Shown piece by piece: positions 17,623-25,765 of a DNA stretch of 64,000 nt. Position 1 is the stretch's first letter, and the number at the start of each line of letters is the position of its first letter. This stretch comes from Myxococcus stipitatus DSM 14675 (GTDB lineage: Bacteria; Myxococcota; Myxococcia; Myxococcales; Myxococcaceae): the NCBI RefSeq assembly GCF_000331735.1, contig NC_020126.1:9241501-9305500 (forward strand), given 5' to 3'. The position numbers were made by a program, and so were the translations under genes. The notes under the pieces are model-generated. The model was given only the letters and a program-made list of their open reading frames with translations. It was not told where the DNA came from and made no database searches.

Positions 17623-18609
17623 CTACCGCTTCTTCTTCGCGACACCCTTCTTGGCTGGAGCCGCCTTCTTCGCAGCGCCCTTCTTGGCCGAAGCCGTCTT
17701 CTTCACAGCGCCCTTCTTCGCAGCGGCCTTCTTGGCCGGAGCCGTCTTCTTCGCAGCGGCCTTCTTCGCAGCGCCCTTCTTGGCCGGAGCGGCCTTCTTC
17801 GCAGCGCCCTTCTTGGCTGGAGCCGCCTTCTTCGCCGAAACGCCCTTCTTCACCGGAGCAGACTTCTTCGCAGCGGCCTTCTTCTCCGGAGCCGCCTTCT
17901 TCGCAGCGCCCTTCTTCGCCGGAGCAGCCTTCTTCGCCGGAGCCGCCTTCTTCACCGGAGCCGTCACCACCGGCGCGGCCTCCTCCTCGACCGGAGCAGC
18001 CTTCTTCGCCGCCGCCTTCCGCTTCACGGGCTCGAACTTCGTCACGACCGCGGGCGGGGTCACCGGCGTCTCGGAGACAGGAGCCTCCTCCGCCGACACC
18101 ACCGTCTCCTGCGCCGAAGCGCTCGCGTCTAACGCGGCCGAACCGGCCACACCCAGCGCCGCGAGCACCTCCGCGACATGGCCCGTCACCTTCACCTTCG
18201 GCCACGCCTGCTTCACCTTGCCATCCGGCCCGATGAGGAACGTCGCCCGGGTGATGCCCAGGAACTTCCGCCCATACAGCGACTTCTCACCCCAGACACC
18301 ATAGGCATCACACACCTGGTGCTCGGTATCCGCCAGCAGCGGGAACGGCAGGCTGAACTTCGTCGCGAACTTCCGGTGGCTCGCGGTGCTGTCCGCGGAC
18401 ACGCCCAGCACCACCGCACCCGCGCCCTCGAGCGCCGAGTGCTCATCCCGAAAATCACACGCCTCCGTGGTGCATCCCGGCGTGTCATCCTTCGGGTAGA
18501 AGTAGAGGACGACGTGCTTCCCCGCGAACCGCGAGAGCGTCACGGTGTTGCCGTCCTGGTCCTGAAGCTGGAAGTCGGGAGCCGCGTCACCTGCTTGGGG
18601 CATGGGCAT
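17623..18609 (-). CDS. PrxQ/BCP peroxiredoxin with lysine-rich histone-H1-like tail
   Basis: 328 residues from the ATG at 18609 (GGAG five bases upstream). Residues 1-~152 are a bacterioferritin-comigratory-type peroxiredoxin: VVLYFYPKDDTPGCTTEAC, with peroxidatic Cys46 and resolving Cys51 five residues apart as in PrxQ, then VLGVSADSTASHRKF and TFLIGPDGKV. It should reduce peroxides using thioredoxin. The remaining ~175 residues are far from the normal family: a Ala/Glu/Pro linker, then repeated AAPAKKAA / KKGAAKK units like eukaryotic histone H1 and bacterial HU-tail proteins, expected to bind DNA or RNA. The gene's coding repeat is highly GC-biased. Fusion is in frame with no sign of a frameshift. 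Confidence 0.92.
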   Translation of the reverse strand: MPMPQAGDAAPDFQLQDQDGNTVTLSRFAGKHVVLYFYPKDDTPGCTTEACDFRDEHSALEGAGAVVLGVSADSTASHRKFATKFSLPFPLLADTEHQVCDAYGVWGEKSLYGRKFLGITRATFLIGPDGKVKQAWPKVKVTGHVAEVLAALGVAGSAALDASASAQETVVSAEEAPVSETPVTPPAVVTKFEPVKRKAAAKKAAPVEEEAAPVVTAPVKKAAPAKKAAPAKKGAAKKAAPEKKAAAKKSAPVKKGVSAKKAAPAKKGAAKKAAPAKKGAAKKAAAKKTAPAKKAAAKKGAVKKTASAKKGAAKKAAPAKKGVAKKKR

Positions 18610-18671
18610 GGGCGCTCCATAGCCACAAACAGGGCGCGTTCTCAATCATCCCTGAAACACATTTCACGCCG

Positions 18672-19166
18672 TCAATGAGGTTCGCGGCCATGCTCGTGGC
18701 CGTGCTCTCCTGGCGGATGCGCCCGTGACTCCAGCTTGACCAGCTCCGCGCGGCACTCCGTGAGCGCCTTGTTCAGCGGCGCGCGAGCGGCCTCGTCCGG
18801 CGCCTGTCCCAGCTTCTTCGCCAGCGCCTCGCACGCGGCGCGCTTCGCATCCGCCTCCTCCGTGCCCGGCCCCGTCGCCCCAGGCGTCGCCAGCGGACGC
18901 GGAGGCAGCGTGCCCCGCAGACCCTGGATCGCCGCGAGCTTCTTCTCCGCGTCCGGCCGCGCCTTCGAATCCCGAGGCACCTTCTCCAGCGCCTCGACCA
19001 CCTCATTCCATGCGGGGTCCGCGGGAGGCACGCCCCGGTCGACGAGCGCGGCGTACTTCTCATCCGCCTGCCGCAACAGCTTCGGCCCCGAGTCACACCC
19101 GATGGGAACTACCAGACAAAGCGCGAGTGAAAGCGCGGCCCGAAGCCGCCGGAAGGCAATCCACAT
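18672..19166 (-). CDS. Hypothetical lipoprotein with His-rich C-terminus
   Basis: 164 residues. Signal peptide RRLRAALSLALCLVVPIGC with lipidation at Cys24. The mature part is helical (KLLRQADEKYAALVDRG; CEALAKKLGQAPDEAARAPL) and ends in HPPGEHGHEHGREPH, a likely metal-binding tail. It is divergent, across a 57-bp promoter region, from a nickel/cobalt-type transporter that also carries a His-rich loop. Together they suggest a metal-handling pair, with this protein as an envelope metal binder. That role is inference from composition and context. Confidence 0.78.
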   Translation of the reverse strand: MWIAFRRLRAALSLALCLVVPIGCDSGPKLLRQADEKYAALVDRGVPPADPAWNEVVEALEKVPRDSKARPDAEKKLAAIQGLRGTLPPRPLATPGATGPGTEEADAKRAACEALAKKLGQAPDEAARAPLNKALTECRAELVKLESRAHPPGEHGHEHGREPH

Positions 19167-19223
19167 GACGCGTAGGTACCTCCTGCTGGCCTCTGGAGGG
19201 AAGCGCGGCTAGGGTTCCGCCCC

Positions 19224-19871
19224 GTGCAGCCCATCCTTCTCGCCTTCTTGCTCGGCCTGTCACAGGGCCTGCTCCACGCGGTGGGGCCGGACCACTGCGC
19301 CGCCGTGGCCACCCTGGGGACCCTGAACGGGGGCCGCCGCCGCGCCGCCATCATCACCGCCTTCCGCTTCGCGCTGGGCCACGCGGCCATGCTCGGCGGC
19401 ATCGCCGCGGTGTGCCTGATGGCGGGCGTGGGCCTCTCGGAGACCTTCGAGCGCTGGGCTGAAATCTTCGGCGGCGCCGTCCTGGTCGCCCTCGCGGTGG
19501 CCGCGCTCCTGTTCCCCAACACGATGAACCACGGCCACCCGCACCTGCCCGGCCACGCCCAGGAGCCCCACGAGCACGTGCACACCGTCAGCACCGCCGC
19601 GGGCGCGCTGATGGCCATCAGCGGCGTGCGCTCGCTGCTCCTCGCCCTGCCCCCACTGCTCGTCGGCGGCAGCATGAGCCTGGCGGCCTGGACCTACCTG
19701 CCCGGCTTCGCGCTGGGCATCCTCATCGGCATGGGCACCGTGGGCCTGCTCTTCGCCGAGGGCATCACCCGCCTCAACGACCGCATCACCGCGTGGGTGC
19801 AGCGTGTCGTCGCCGTGGGCTCCGCGGCGCTCGGCCTGTTCTGGATCGGCTCGCGGCTGGTCGGCGGCTGA
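19224..19871 (+). CDS. NicO/RcnA-like nickel-cobalt transporter
   Basis: 215 residues, GTG start. Six predicted membrane segments. The first helix carries LLHAVGPDHCAAVATL, the H-x(5)-D-H-type signature of NicO/UreH/RcnA metal permeases, and a second signature (RFALGHAAMLGG) follows. The central hydrophilic loop is His-rich (NHGHPHLPGHAQEPHEHVH) and probably binds metal. The family moves Ni2+ or Co2+ across the inner membrane, often outward; direction cannot be told from sequence. It is divergent from the His-tailed lipoprotein. Alternative annotation: sulfite exporter TauE/SafE-like or UreH-like protein. Confidence 0.82.
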   Translation: MQPILLAFLLGLSQGLLHAVGPDHCAAVATLGTLNGGRRRAAIITAFRFALGHAAMLGGIAAVCLMAGVGLSETFERWAEIFGGAVLVALAVAALLFPNTMNHGHPHLPGHAQEPHEHVHTVSTAAGALMAISGVRSLLLALPPLLVGGSMSLAAWTYLPGFALGILIGMGTVGLLFAEGITRLNDRITAWVQRVVAVGSAALGLFWIGSRLVGG

Positions 19872-19890
19872 AGCAGCACCCCCGGCTCCG

Positions 19891-19914
19891 GGCGCCCCCA
19901 CGTCATGGGGCGCC
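19891..19914. terminator. Bidirectional hairpin between convergent genes
   Basis: GGCGCCCC and GGGGCGCC are perfect 8-bp arms separated by CACGTCAT, between the stop codons of the transporter (19871) and the response regulator (19937). There is no T-tract, but the position fits a shared transcription terminator. Confidence 0.55.
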
Positions 19915-19936
19915 TCGTCGAGCCAGCGGCACCGGA

Positions 19937-21265
19937 CTACGAACGCTTGTCCAGGATGCCCAGCGACATCATCGCCACCAGGAAGCCGTAGACGACGTGC
20001 TCGGGGCGGTTGGCGAAGGCCAGCAGCTCCGCGACGGTGCGGTTGCCGTCGATCTTGGGCAGCAGCTCCGCCTCCCACCGCTCCAGCTCCACCTCGTTGA
20101 GCTGGTAGGCGGGCGCCACGGCGGGGATGAGCCGGTCCTCGGGCTGCAGCAGCCGGCGCAGTCGCTCCGGCTTGTAGAGCTTCTTGATGCCTCGGACGAT
20201 GAGGTTCGCCGGGTGCACGTCCAGCTTGATGGACTCCGAGCTGGCCTTCTCCCGGAAGCTCATCAGGTACGTGCCCTCGTCCCACGCGAAGAGCGAGTAG
20301 ATGACGGCCTTCACCTGCTGGCCCACGTAGTAGAGCCGCTCGGTGTCCTTGAGCAGTCCGCGCTCCACGAGCACGTCACCCGTGCGGCGGTTCGTCTGCC
20401 CCGCCACGGCGGAGGCGTCCTGGAGCTGCTCGGGCTTGATCTTGCCCACGCGCACCAGGAACTGACCGAACCGGTCCGCCAGCAGGTTCGACAGGGCGAA
20501 CACCGGCATGCCCTTCTCGAAATAGACGACCTTCTTCACCTTGCCCTTCTGCACGCCCAGCTCCCCCGTCTCGCGAGACAGGTAGTAGGCGGTGAGCAGC
20601 GCGGGCAGGTTGTCCTTCAGCTCGCCCCGGCGGCTGCCCGGAGGCCCCGAGCCCACGGGCGGAGGGTCCGGCGGACGCCCCGGCGTGGGGGGCCGCACCT
20701 GGGTGGCCGGCACCTTCTGCATGGGGCTGGCGGTGAGGTTGGCGCCGCGAATCTCCGCGGTGATGTTGCCGCCGCCGGTCACCTTGATGCGGCCGGTCAG
20801 CTCCATCACGTCCTGCGGGCCCTCCTCCTCGACGTCGATGTCGAGCTCCACCTCGAACGCGTCCTGGAGCGAGCCGGGCGGCGGGGCCTTCTTCTCCGGA
20901 GGCAGGACCTTGGTGACGGCCTCCAGCAGCTTCTGCGCCTCGAAGGGTTTCTCGAAGTAACCCGCGGACTGGTACTTCTGCCGGGCCTCCAGCGCGTGCT
21001 TGCCGCCCTTGAAGACCCCCGTGATGAACAGCAGCGGCAGCTGCGGGTTGTCCTTCCGCAGCGCATCCGCCAGGTGGTAGCCCATCATGTCCGGCAGCAG
21101 GATATCCAAGACAGCCGCGCCTGGAGGCTGGGCCCGAGCCACCTCGATGGCCTGCCTGCCGCGGCTGGCGCCGACAACCTCGTAGCCCGCGTCCTCGAAC
21201 AGTTGCGTGAGGAGGGAGAGAAGCTCCGGGTTGTCATCGACGACGAGAATTCTAGGGGCGGCCAT
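19937..21265 (-). CDS. Response regulator with DUF4388 (PATAN) domain
   Basis: 442 residues from the ATG at 21265. Residues 1-~120 are a receiver domain: ILVVDDNPELLSLL with the acidic pocket, phospho-acceptor Asp54 in AAVLDILLPDMMG, and the conserved Lys in YFEKPF. A Pro-rich linker follows (~195-215). The rest matches DUF4388/PATAN domains common in myxobacterial signalling proteins (ALLTAYYLSRETGELGVQKG, VYFEKGMPVFALSNLLADRF, RLYYVGQQVKAVIYSLFAW). No DNA-binding or output enzyme domain is present, so it probably acts by protein contact, for example in gliding or polarity. No kinase gene is adjacent. Confidence 0.9.
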   Translation of the reverse strand: MAAPRILVVDDNPELLSLLTQLFEDAGYEVVGASRGRQAIEVARAQPPGAAVLDILLPDMMGYHLADALRKDNPQLPLLFITGVFKGGKHALEARQKYQSAGYFEKPFEAQKLLEAVTKVLPPEKKAPPPGSLQDAFEVELDIDVEEEGPQDVMELTGRIKVTGGGNITAEIRGANLTASPMQKVPATQVRPPTPGRPPDPPPVGSGPPGSRRGELKDNLPALLTAYYLSRETGELGVQKGKVKKVVYFEKGMPVFALSNLLADRFGQFLVRVGKIKPEQLQDASAVAGQTNRRTGDVLVERGLLKDTERLYYVGQQVKAVIYSLFAWDEGTYLMSFREKASSESIKLDVHPANLIVRGIKKLYKPERLRRLLQPEDRLIPAVAPAYQLNEVELERWEAELLPKIDGNRTVAELLAFANRPEHVVYGFLVAMMSLGILDKRS

Positions 21266-21379
21266 CGCGGGCCGTACGCTACCAGATGAATGCGAAGGGG
21301 TGGGACAATCTACCCCTGACTTCCGGTTTCCACGGTGGATGCATCTATGCCGCCGGGCGGTTAGGGTGGCGCTCCCGTC

Positions 21380-21745
21380 ATGGCTTCTCTCCGTCACATC
21401 CTTCGCGCCCCAGGCCTCTTGCTCCTGGCCTGTCTGGCTCTCGCCGTGCCCTCCCTCGCGCTGGCGCAGCAGCAGGATGGCGGCGTCACCGTCCCCCTGC
21501 CGGATGCCTCCTCGGGCGAGGGTGGCTCGGACCGGGACAACCCGGAGGGAGAGGACGGAACGGGGCGGGTGCACACGGCCTGCCGCAGCACCCGTGACTG
21601 CTCACCACGCTTCAGTTGCGAGGACGGCACCTGCCGCTACACGGGTGTGCGCAAGGCGGAGCAAGTAGGGTGTGTGATGGGCGCCGAGGCCGCGCTCGTG
21701 CTGGTGGGGTTGGCGGGAATCGCCCTGCCCCGCCGCAAACGCTAG
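21380..21745 (+). CDS. Small secreted protein with MYXO-CTERM sorting signal
   Basis: 121 residues. N-terminal Sec signal (ILRAPGLLLLACLALAVPSL, cleavage after ALA). The mature part is short, with a Ser/Asp/Gly-rich acidic spacer and a Cys-rich motif (CRSTRDCSPRFSCEDGTCRY). The C-terminus is a MYXO-CTERM tripartite signal: VGC, a hydrophobic helix (AALVLVGLAGIAL), then PRRKR. In myxobacteria this signal sends proteins to the cell surface after processing at the Cys. The role of the small disulfide-type domain is unknown. Thirteen bases upstream of the methyltransferase gene. Confidence 0.88.
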   Translation: MASLRHILRAPGLLLLACLALAVPSLALAQQQDGGVTVPLPDASSGEGGSDRDNPEGEDGTGRVHTACRSTRDCSPRFSCEDGTCRYTGVRKAEQVGCVMGAEAALVLVGLAGIALPRRKR

Positions 21746-21758
21746 GGGGGAGGCGCGC

Positions 21759-22802
21759 ATGAGGCTGGGGCTCAAGGCGGACAACCTGCTGGAGCGCGTC
21801 GCGGACTGGTTCAACCTGGCGCCGCAGCCCCTGGCCCATGCGTTCTTCGGGATGATGGCGTCGCGCACGCTGATGGCCGGCGTCCGGCTGGGCGTGTACC
21901 AGGCGCTGGCGGACGGGGCCGCGACGTCCGAGGCGCTCGCGACGCGGCTGAAGCTGTCGGCGGAAGGCACGCGCTCGCTGATGGAGGCGCTGGTGGCGTG
22001 CGAGGCCGTGGAGCGGCAGCGCGATGGCCGCTACCGGCTGGCGTCCCGCTCGAAGCGGTGGCTGGACCCGCGCTCGCCCCAGTACGTGGGGGCCTTCCTG
22101 GAGTTCAACTACGCGCAGTGGGACTGGTGGACGGGGCTGGAGGGCGTGGTGCGCTCGGGCGAGGCGGTGGACATCCACGACTTCGCCCCGGAGGACCCGC
22201 GCTGGCGCGACTACATCCACGCCATGCACCAGCTCGCCCGGCTGGCGGCCCCGGAGGTCGCCGCGGCCATTCCCCTCCCCCGAGGCGCCCGGAACCTGCT
22301 GGACCTGGGCGGCGCGCATGGCTGGTACGCGGCGGAACTGTGCCAGCGGCACCGGGGGCTGAGGGCCACGGTGCTGGATTTGGAGGGCAGCGCCCGCGTG
22401 GGCCGGGACATCATCGCCTCCGCGGGGCTGAGCCACCTCGTCACCCACCAGTCCGGGGACATCCTCACCGCCGACCTGGGGGGCATCCACGACGGGGTGC
22501 TGCTGTTCCAGGTGATGCACCACCTGACGCCCGCACAGAACGTGGCGCTCCTGCGCCGCATCCGGGGCGCGCTGGCCCCCAAGGGGACCCTGGCGGTGCT
22601 GGAGTACCTGCGCGAGGACGTCCAGGCCCCCACCAGCTCCGCGCCCCTCATCGGCCTGCACTACTTCGTGACGTCCGGCGCGGCCGCCTACACGCCCGCC
22701 GAGGTGGAGGGCTTCCTGGACGACGCGGGCTACCGCATCGAGAGCAGCCGGCCCATCCGCCACCTCCCCCTCCAGACGCTCCTCATCGCCCGGCTCGACT
22801 GA
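21759..22802 (+). CDS. SAM-dependent O-methyltransferase-like protein
   Basis: 347 residues. N-terminal winged-helix dimerisation domain (LGVYQALADGAATSEALATR) as in plant-type and polyketide O-methyltransferases, then a Rossmann methyltransferase domain with motif I LLDLGGAHGWYAAELCQRH (~190) and VLLFQVMHHLTPAQNVALLR (~255). The C-terminal segment fits the same fold. It probably methylates a small molecule or lipid-linked metabolite; the substrate is unknown. ATG start. It precedes the UbiA/DprE1/DprE2-like genes by 84 bases on the same strand but need not belong to that pathway. Confidence 0.82.
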   Translation: MRLGLKADNLLERVADWFNLAPQPLAHAFFGMMASRTLMAGVRLGVYQALADGAATSEALATRLKLSAEGTRSLMEALVACEAVERQRDGRYRLASRSKRWLDPRSPQYVGAFLEFNYAQWDWWTGLEGVVRSGEAVDIHDFAPEDPRWRDYIHAMHQLARLAAPEVAAAIPLPRGARNLLDLGGAHGWYAAELCQRHRGLRATVLDLEGSARVGRDIIASAGLSHLVTHQSGDILTADLGGIHDGVLLFQVMHHLTPAQNVALLRRIRGALAPKGTLAVLEYLREDVQAPTSSAPLIGLHYFVTSGAAAYTPAEVEGFLDDAGYRIESSRPIRHLPLQTLLIARLD

Positions 22803-22886
22803 CCGGTCCCCCAGCGGGCGGTGGGGCTTGCATTCCGTCCTCCCTCTCGGGGGGCCCGATAGGCTAGCTTCCGCCGCCCGTTTCCC

Positions 22887-24332
22887 ATGCGTCCTGAATC
22901 CTCTCTTTCCGCAAGCCCAGCTGACGTGGCGCTCGCCGTCGACCTCGACGGCACCCTGGTGCGCACCGACACGCTGCACGAGAACCTGCTCGTCCTCTTC
23001 AAGCGAGCGCCCTGGCTGCTGTTCCTGCTGCCGCTGTGGGTGCTCAAGGGGAAGGCGTACTTCAAGGCGGAGGTCGCCCGGCGGGCCGCGCTGGACGCCC
23101 GGCACCTGCCGTACAACGAAGAGCTGCTCGCGTTCCTCCACGAGGAGAAGGCGCGAGGCCGCAAGCTGGTGCTGGCCACGGCGGCGGACCAGCGCATCGC
23201 GGACGCGGTGGCCGCGCACCTGGGCCTCTTCTCGGAGGTCCACGCGAGCAACGGCACGGAGAACCTGTCCGGCACGCGCAAGCTGGCGAAGCTGAAGGCC
23301 GCGCTGGGCACGTTCGACTACGCGGGCAATGACTCGGTGGACCTGCCGCTGTGGCGCGAGTCGCGCGAGGTCGTCGTGGTCAACGCCCCCTCGGGCGTGC
23401 TCAAGCAGGCCCAGGGGCTGGGACGCCCCGTCGCGCGGGTGTTCGAGAAGCCCGCCCGGAGCCCGCGCGTCTGGGTGAAGGCCCTGCGCGTGCACCAGTG
23501 GGCGAAGAACGCGCTCGTCTTCGTGCCGATGCTGGCCGCGCACAAGGCGGCCTCGGCGGACCTGCTCACGCAGGCGGCGCTGGGCTTCCTGGCGTTCAGC
23601 CTGTGCGCCTCCAGCGTGTACGTGCTCAACGACATGCTGGACCTGGAAGCGGACCGGCGCCACCCGTCGAAGAAGAAGCGCCCGTTCGCGGCGTGCACGC
23701 TGCCGGTGAGCGTGGGCGTGGTGCTGGCGCCGCTGCTGCTCATCGCGGGCGCCGCGGTGTGTCTGCTCCTGCCGCCGGCCTTCGGGGCGCTGCTGGCCGC
23801 GTACTACGCGCTGACACTGGCGTACTCGCTGCGGCTCAAGCAGGTGGTGATGCTGGACGTGCTGGTGCTGGCGGGCCTGTACACGGTGCGCATCTTCGGC
23901 GGCTCGCTGGCGGTGGGCGTGCCCACGTCGAGCTGGCTGCTCATGTTCAGCATGTTCCTGTTCCTCTCGCTCGCGCTGGTGAAGCGGCTGAGCGAGGTGC
24001 GCCGGCTGCGCCAGTCCAACGAGACGTCCGCGCACGGGCGCGGCTACCTGTCGCAGGACTACGAGCAGCTCGCGAGCCTGGGCGCCGCGGCCGGACAGGT
24101 GTCCGTGCTGGTGCTGGCGCTCTACATCTCCTCCAAGGAGGTGACGGCGTACTACGACCACCCCGAGCGGCTCTGGCTGCTGTGCCCGGTGATGCTCTAC
24201 TGGGTGGGGCGGGTCTGGGTGCTGGCCCACCGGGGCGAGGTGAATGAGGATCCGCTCGTCTTCGCGCTCAAGGACCGGGTGAGCTACGCGGTGGGGGCCG
24301 TCGCGGCGCTGGTGTTGTGGGCGGCCACATGA
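22887..24332 (+). CDS. HAD-UbiA fusion, polyprenyl-phosphate phosphoribosyltransferase-like
   Basis: 481 residues. Residues ~1-190 form a HAD phosphatase domain: nucleophile motif VDLDGTLVRTD, LVLATAADQ and YAGNDSVDLPL. Residues ~200-481 form a UbiA-type membrane prenyltransferase with the first Asp-rich motif NDMLDLEADRRHPSKKKRP and eight or so helices. In mycobacteria the UbiA protein Rv3806c joins PRPP to decaprenyl phosphate; a HAD phosphatase would then remove the 5-phosphate, so a fused HAD domain makes chemical sense. The next two genes resemble DprE1 and DprE2, completing a polyprenyl-phospho-ribose to -arabinose route. Assignment is from family and context. Confidence 0.85.
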   Translation: MRPESSLSASPADVALAVDLDGTLVRTDTLHENLLVLFKRAPWLLFLLPLWVLKGKAYFKAEVARRAALDARHLPYNEELLAFLHEEKARGRKLVLATAADQRIADAVAAHLGLFSEVHASNGTENLSGTRKLAKLKAALGTFDYAGNDSVDLPLWRESREVVVVNAPSGVLKQAQGLGRPVARVFEKPARSPRVWVKALRVHQWAKNALVFVPMLAAHKAASADLLTQAALGFLAFSLCASSVYVLNDMLDLEADRRHPSKKKRPFAACTLPVSVGVVLAPLLLIAGAAVCLLLPPAFGALLAAYYALTLAYSLRLKQVVMLDVLVLAGLYTVRIFGGSLAVGVPTSSWLLMFSMFLFLSLALVKRLSEVRRLRQSNETSAHGRGYLSQDYEQLASLGAAAGQVSVLVLALYISSKEVTAYYDHPERLWLLCPVMLYWVGRVWVLAHRGEVNEDPLVFALKDRVSYAVGAVAALVLWAAT

Positions 24333-24345
24333 GAGGTCTTCCTCG

Positions 24346-25737
24346 ATGAAGTCATTGGAGTCCTGGGGGCGCTACCCCCGAGTCGAGCAGCGCACGCAGG
24401 CGCTGACGTGGCGCTCGGATGCCTTGCCGGAGGTGTCCGGCCCGGTGCTGCCGCACGGGCTGGGGCGCAGCTATGGCGACTCCTGCCTCAACGGGGGCGG
24501 GACGCTGCTGCTCACCTCGGGGCTGGACAGGTTCATCGACTTCGACCCGGCGACGGGCATCGTGCGCTGCGAGGCGGGCGTCTCGCTGGACATGATTCTG
24601 CGGCTGGGCGCGCCGCGCGGCTGGTTCCTGCCGGTGACGCCGGGGACCAAGTTCGTCACGGTGGGCGGGGCCATCGCCAACGACGTGCATGGCAAGAACC
24701 ACCACTGCGCGGGCACCTTCGGCCGGTATGTGCGCCGCTTCGAGTTGGTGCGCTCGGATGGCAGCCGCCGCATCTGCTCGCCGGACGAGAACCCGGACTG
24801 GTACGGCGCGACCATCGGCGGCCTGGGGCTGACGGGGCTCATCACGTGGGCGGAGGTGCAGCTCAAGCCCATCAGCAATCCGTACGTGCTCCAGGAGACG
24901 GTGCCGCTCGCGAACCTGGATGAGTTCCTCGTCGTCGCGCGCGAGTCGGAAGCGGACCACCAGTTCACCATGGCGTGGGTGGACTGCCTGGCGCGCGGCA
25001 AGAAGCTGGGCCGCGGGTTGTTGTACCGAGGCAACTTCGCGCCGCCGCAGTTCGACGGGCTGCCCTTGGCGAAGAGCCACCTGTCGCACGGCATCGGGTT
25101 GGCGGTGCCCATGGACATGCCGTCGTTCTGCTTGAACCGGCTGACGGTGTCCGCGTTCAACTGGCTGTACTTCCACCGGCAGAACGGCAAGCCCAAGCAG
25201 CGGCTGACGCACTACGACCCGTTCTTCTATCCGCTGGATGCCATCTACGGGTGGAACCGCATCTACGGCAGCCGAGGCTTCCTCCAGTTCCAGTGCGTGG
25301 TGCCGTACTCGACGGCGCGCGACGCGCTGAGGGACATCCTGGAGCGGAGTTCGCGGGGGGGCCTGCCCAGCTTCCTGTCCGTGTTGAAGACGTTTGGAGA
25401 CATTCCCTCTCCGGGTTGGCTGTCCTTCCCGCGCAAGGGCGTGACGCTGGCCATGGACTTCGCCAACCGGGGAGAGAAGACGTACCGGCTGGTGGAGGAG
25501 CTGGACCGGGTGACGCGCGAGGCGGGGGGCGCGGTGTATCCGGCGAAGGATGCGCGCATGAGCCCGGAGAGCTTCGCGGCGTACTTCCCGCGCCACACGG
25601 AGTTCGCGGGGTATGTCGACCCGGCGTTCTCCTCGTCGTTCTGGCGGCGGATGCACCCGGTGAGCCTGCCCTTCTCGCTGGAGTCCGAGCGAGCCTTGGG
25701 GGCTCCGCAACCGCAGTCCGTGCTGGCGCTTCGCTGA
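24346..25737 (+). CDS. DprE1-like FAD-dependent oxidoreductase
   Basis: 463 residues, ATG 13 bases after the UbiA stop, with GAGG upstream. It follows the VAO/FAD-linked oxidase fold. HGLGRSYGDSCLNGGG and VTVGGAIANDVHGKNHHCAG (FAD-binding, almost as in mycobacterial DprE1), LTGLITWAEVQLKPIS and the C-terminal substrate domain with FYPLDAIYGWNRIYGSRGFL are all present. DprE1 oxidises the 2-hydroxyl of decaprenylphosphoryl ribose. The residue equivalent to mycobacterial Cys387, target of benzothiazinones, appears to be Ala369 (context VTLAMDF). Acts at the inner membrane with DprE2. The polyprenyl length and final polymer are unknown. Confidence 0.87.
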   Translation: MKSLESWGRYPRVEQRTQALTWRSDALPEVSGPVLPHGLGRSYGDSCLNGGGTLLLTSGLDRFIDFDPATGIVRCEAGVSLDMILRLGAPRGWFLPVTPGTKFVTVGGAIANDVHGKNHHCAGTFGRYVRRFELVRSDGSRRICSPDENPDWYGATIGGLGLTGLITWAEVQLKPISNPYVLQETVPLANLDEFLVVARESEADHQFTMAWVDCLARGKKLGRGLLYRGNFAPPQFDGLPLAKSHLSHGIGLAVPMDMPSFCLNRLTVSAFNWLYFHRQNGKPKQRLTHYDPFFYPLDAIYGWNRIYGSRGFLQFQCVVPYSTARDALRDILERSSRGGLPSFLSVLKTFGDIPSPGWLSFPRKGVTLAMDFANRGEKTYRLVEELDRVTREAGGAVYPAKDARMSPESFAAYFPRHTEFAGYVDPAFSSSFWRRMHPVSLPFSLESERALGAPQPQSVLALR

Positions 25738-25765
25738 CCTCTTTTTTTCCGAGATTCCTCAAGCC

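Noticed and set aside
17105-18205. Minus-strand frame through the repeat array into the peroxiredoxin tail
   Set aside because: It is out of frame with the peroxiredoxin and made of low-complexity Glu/Gly/Arg; the repeat array has no start or family signal.
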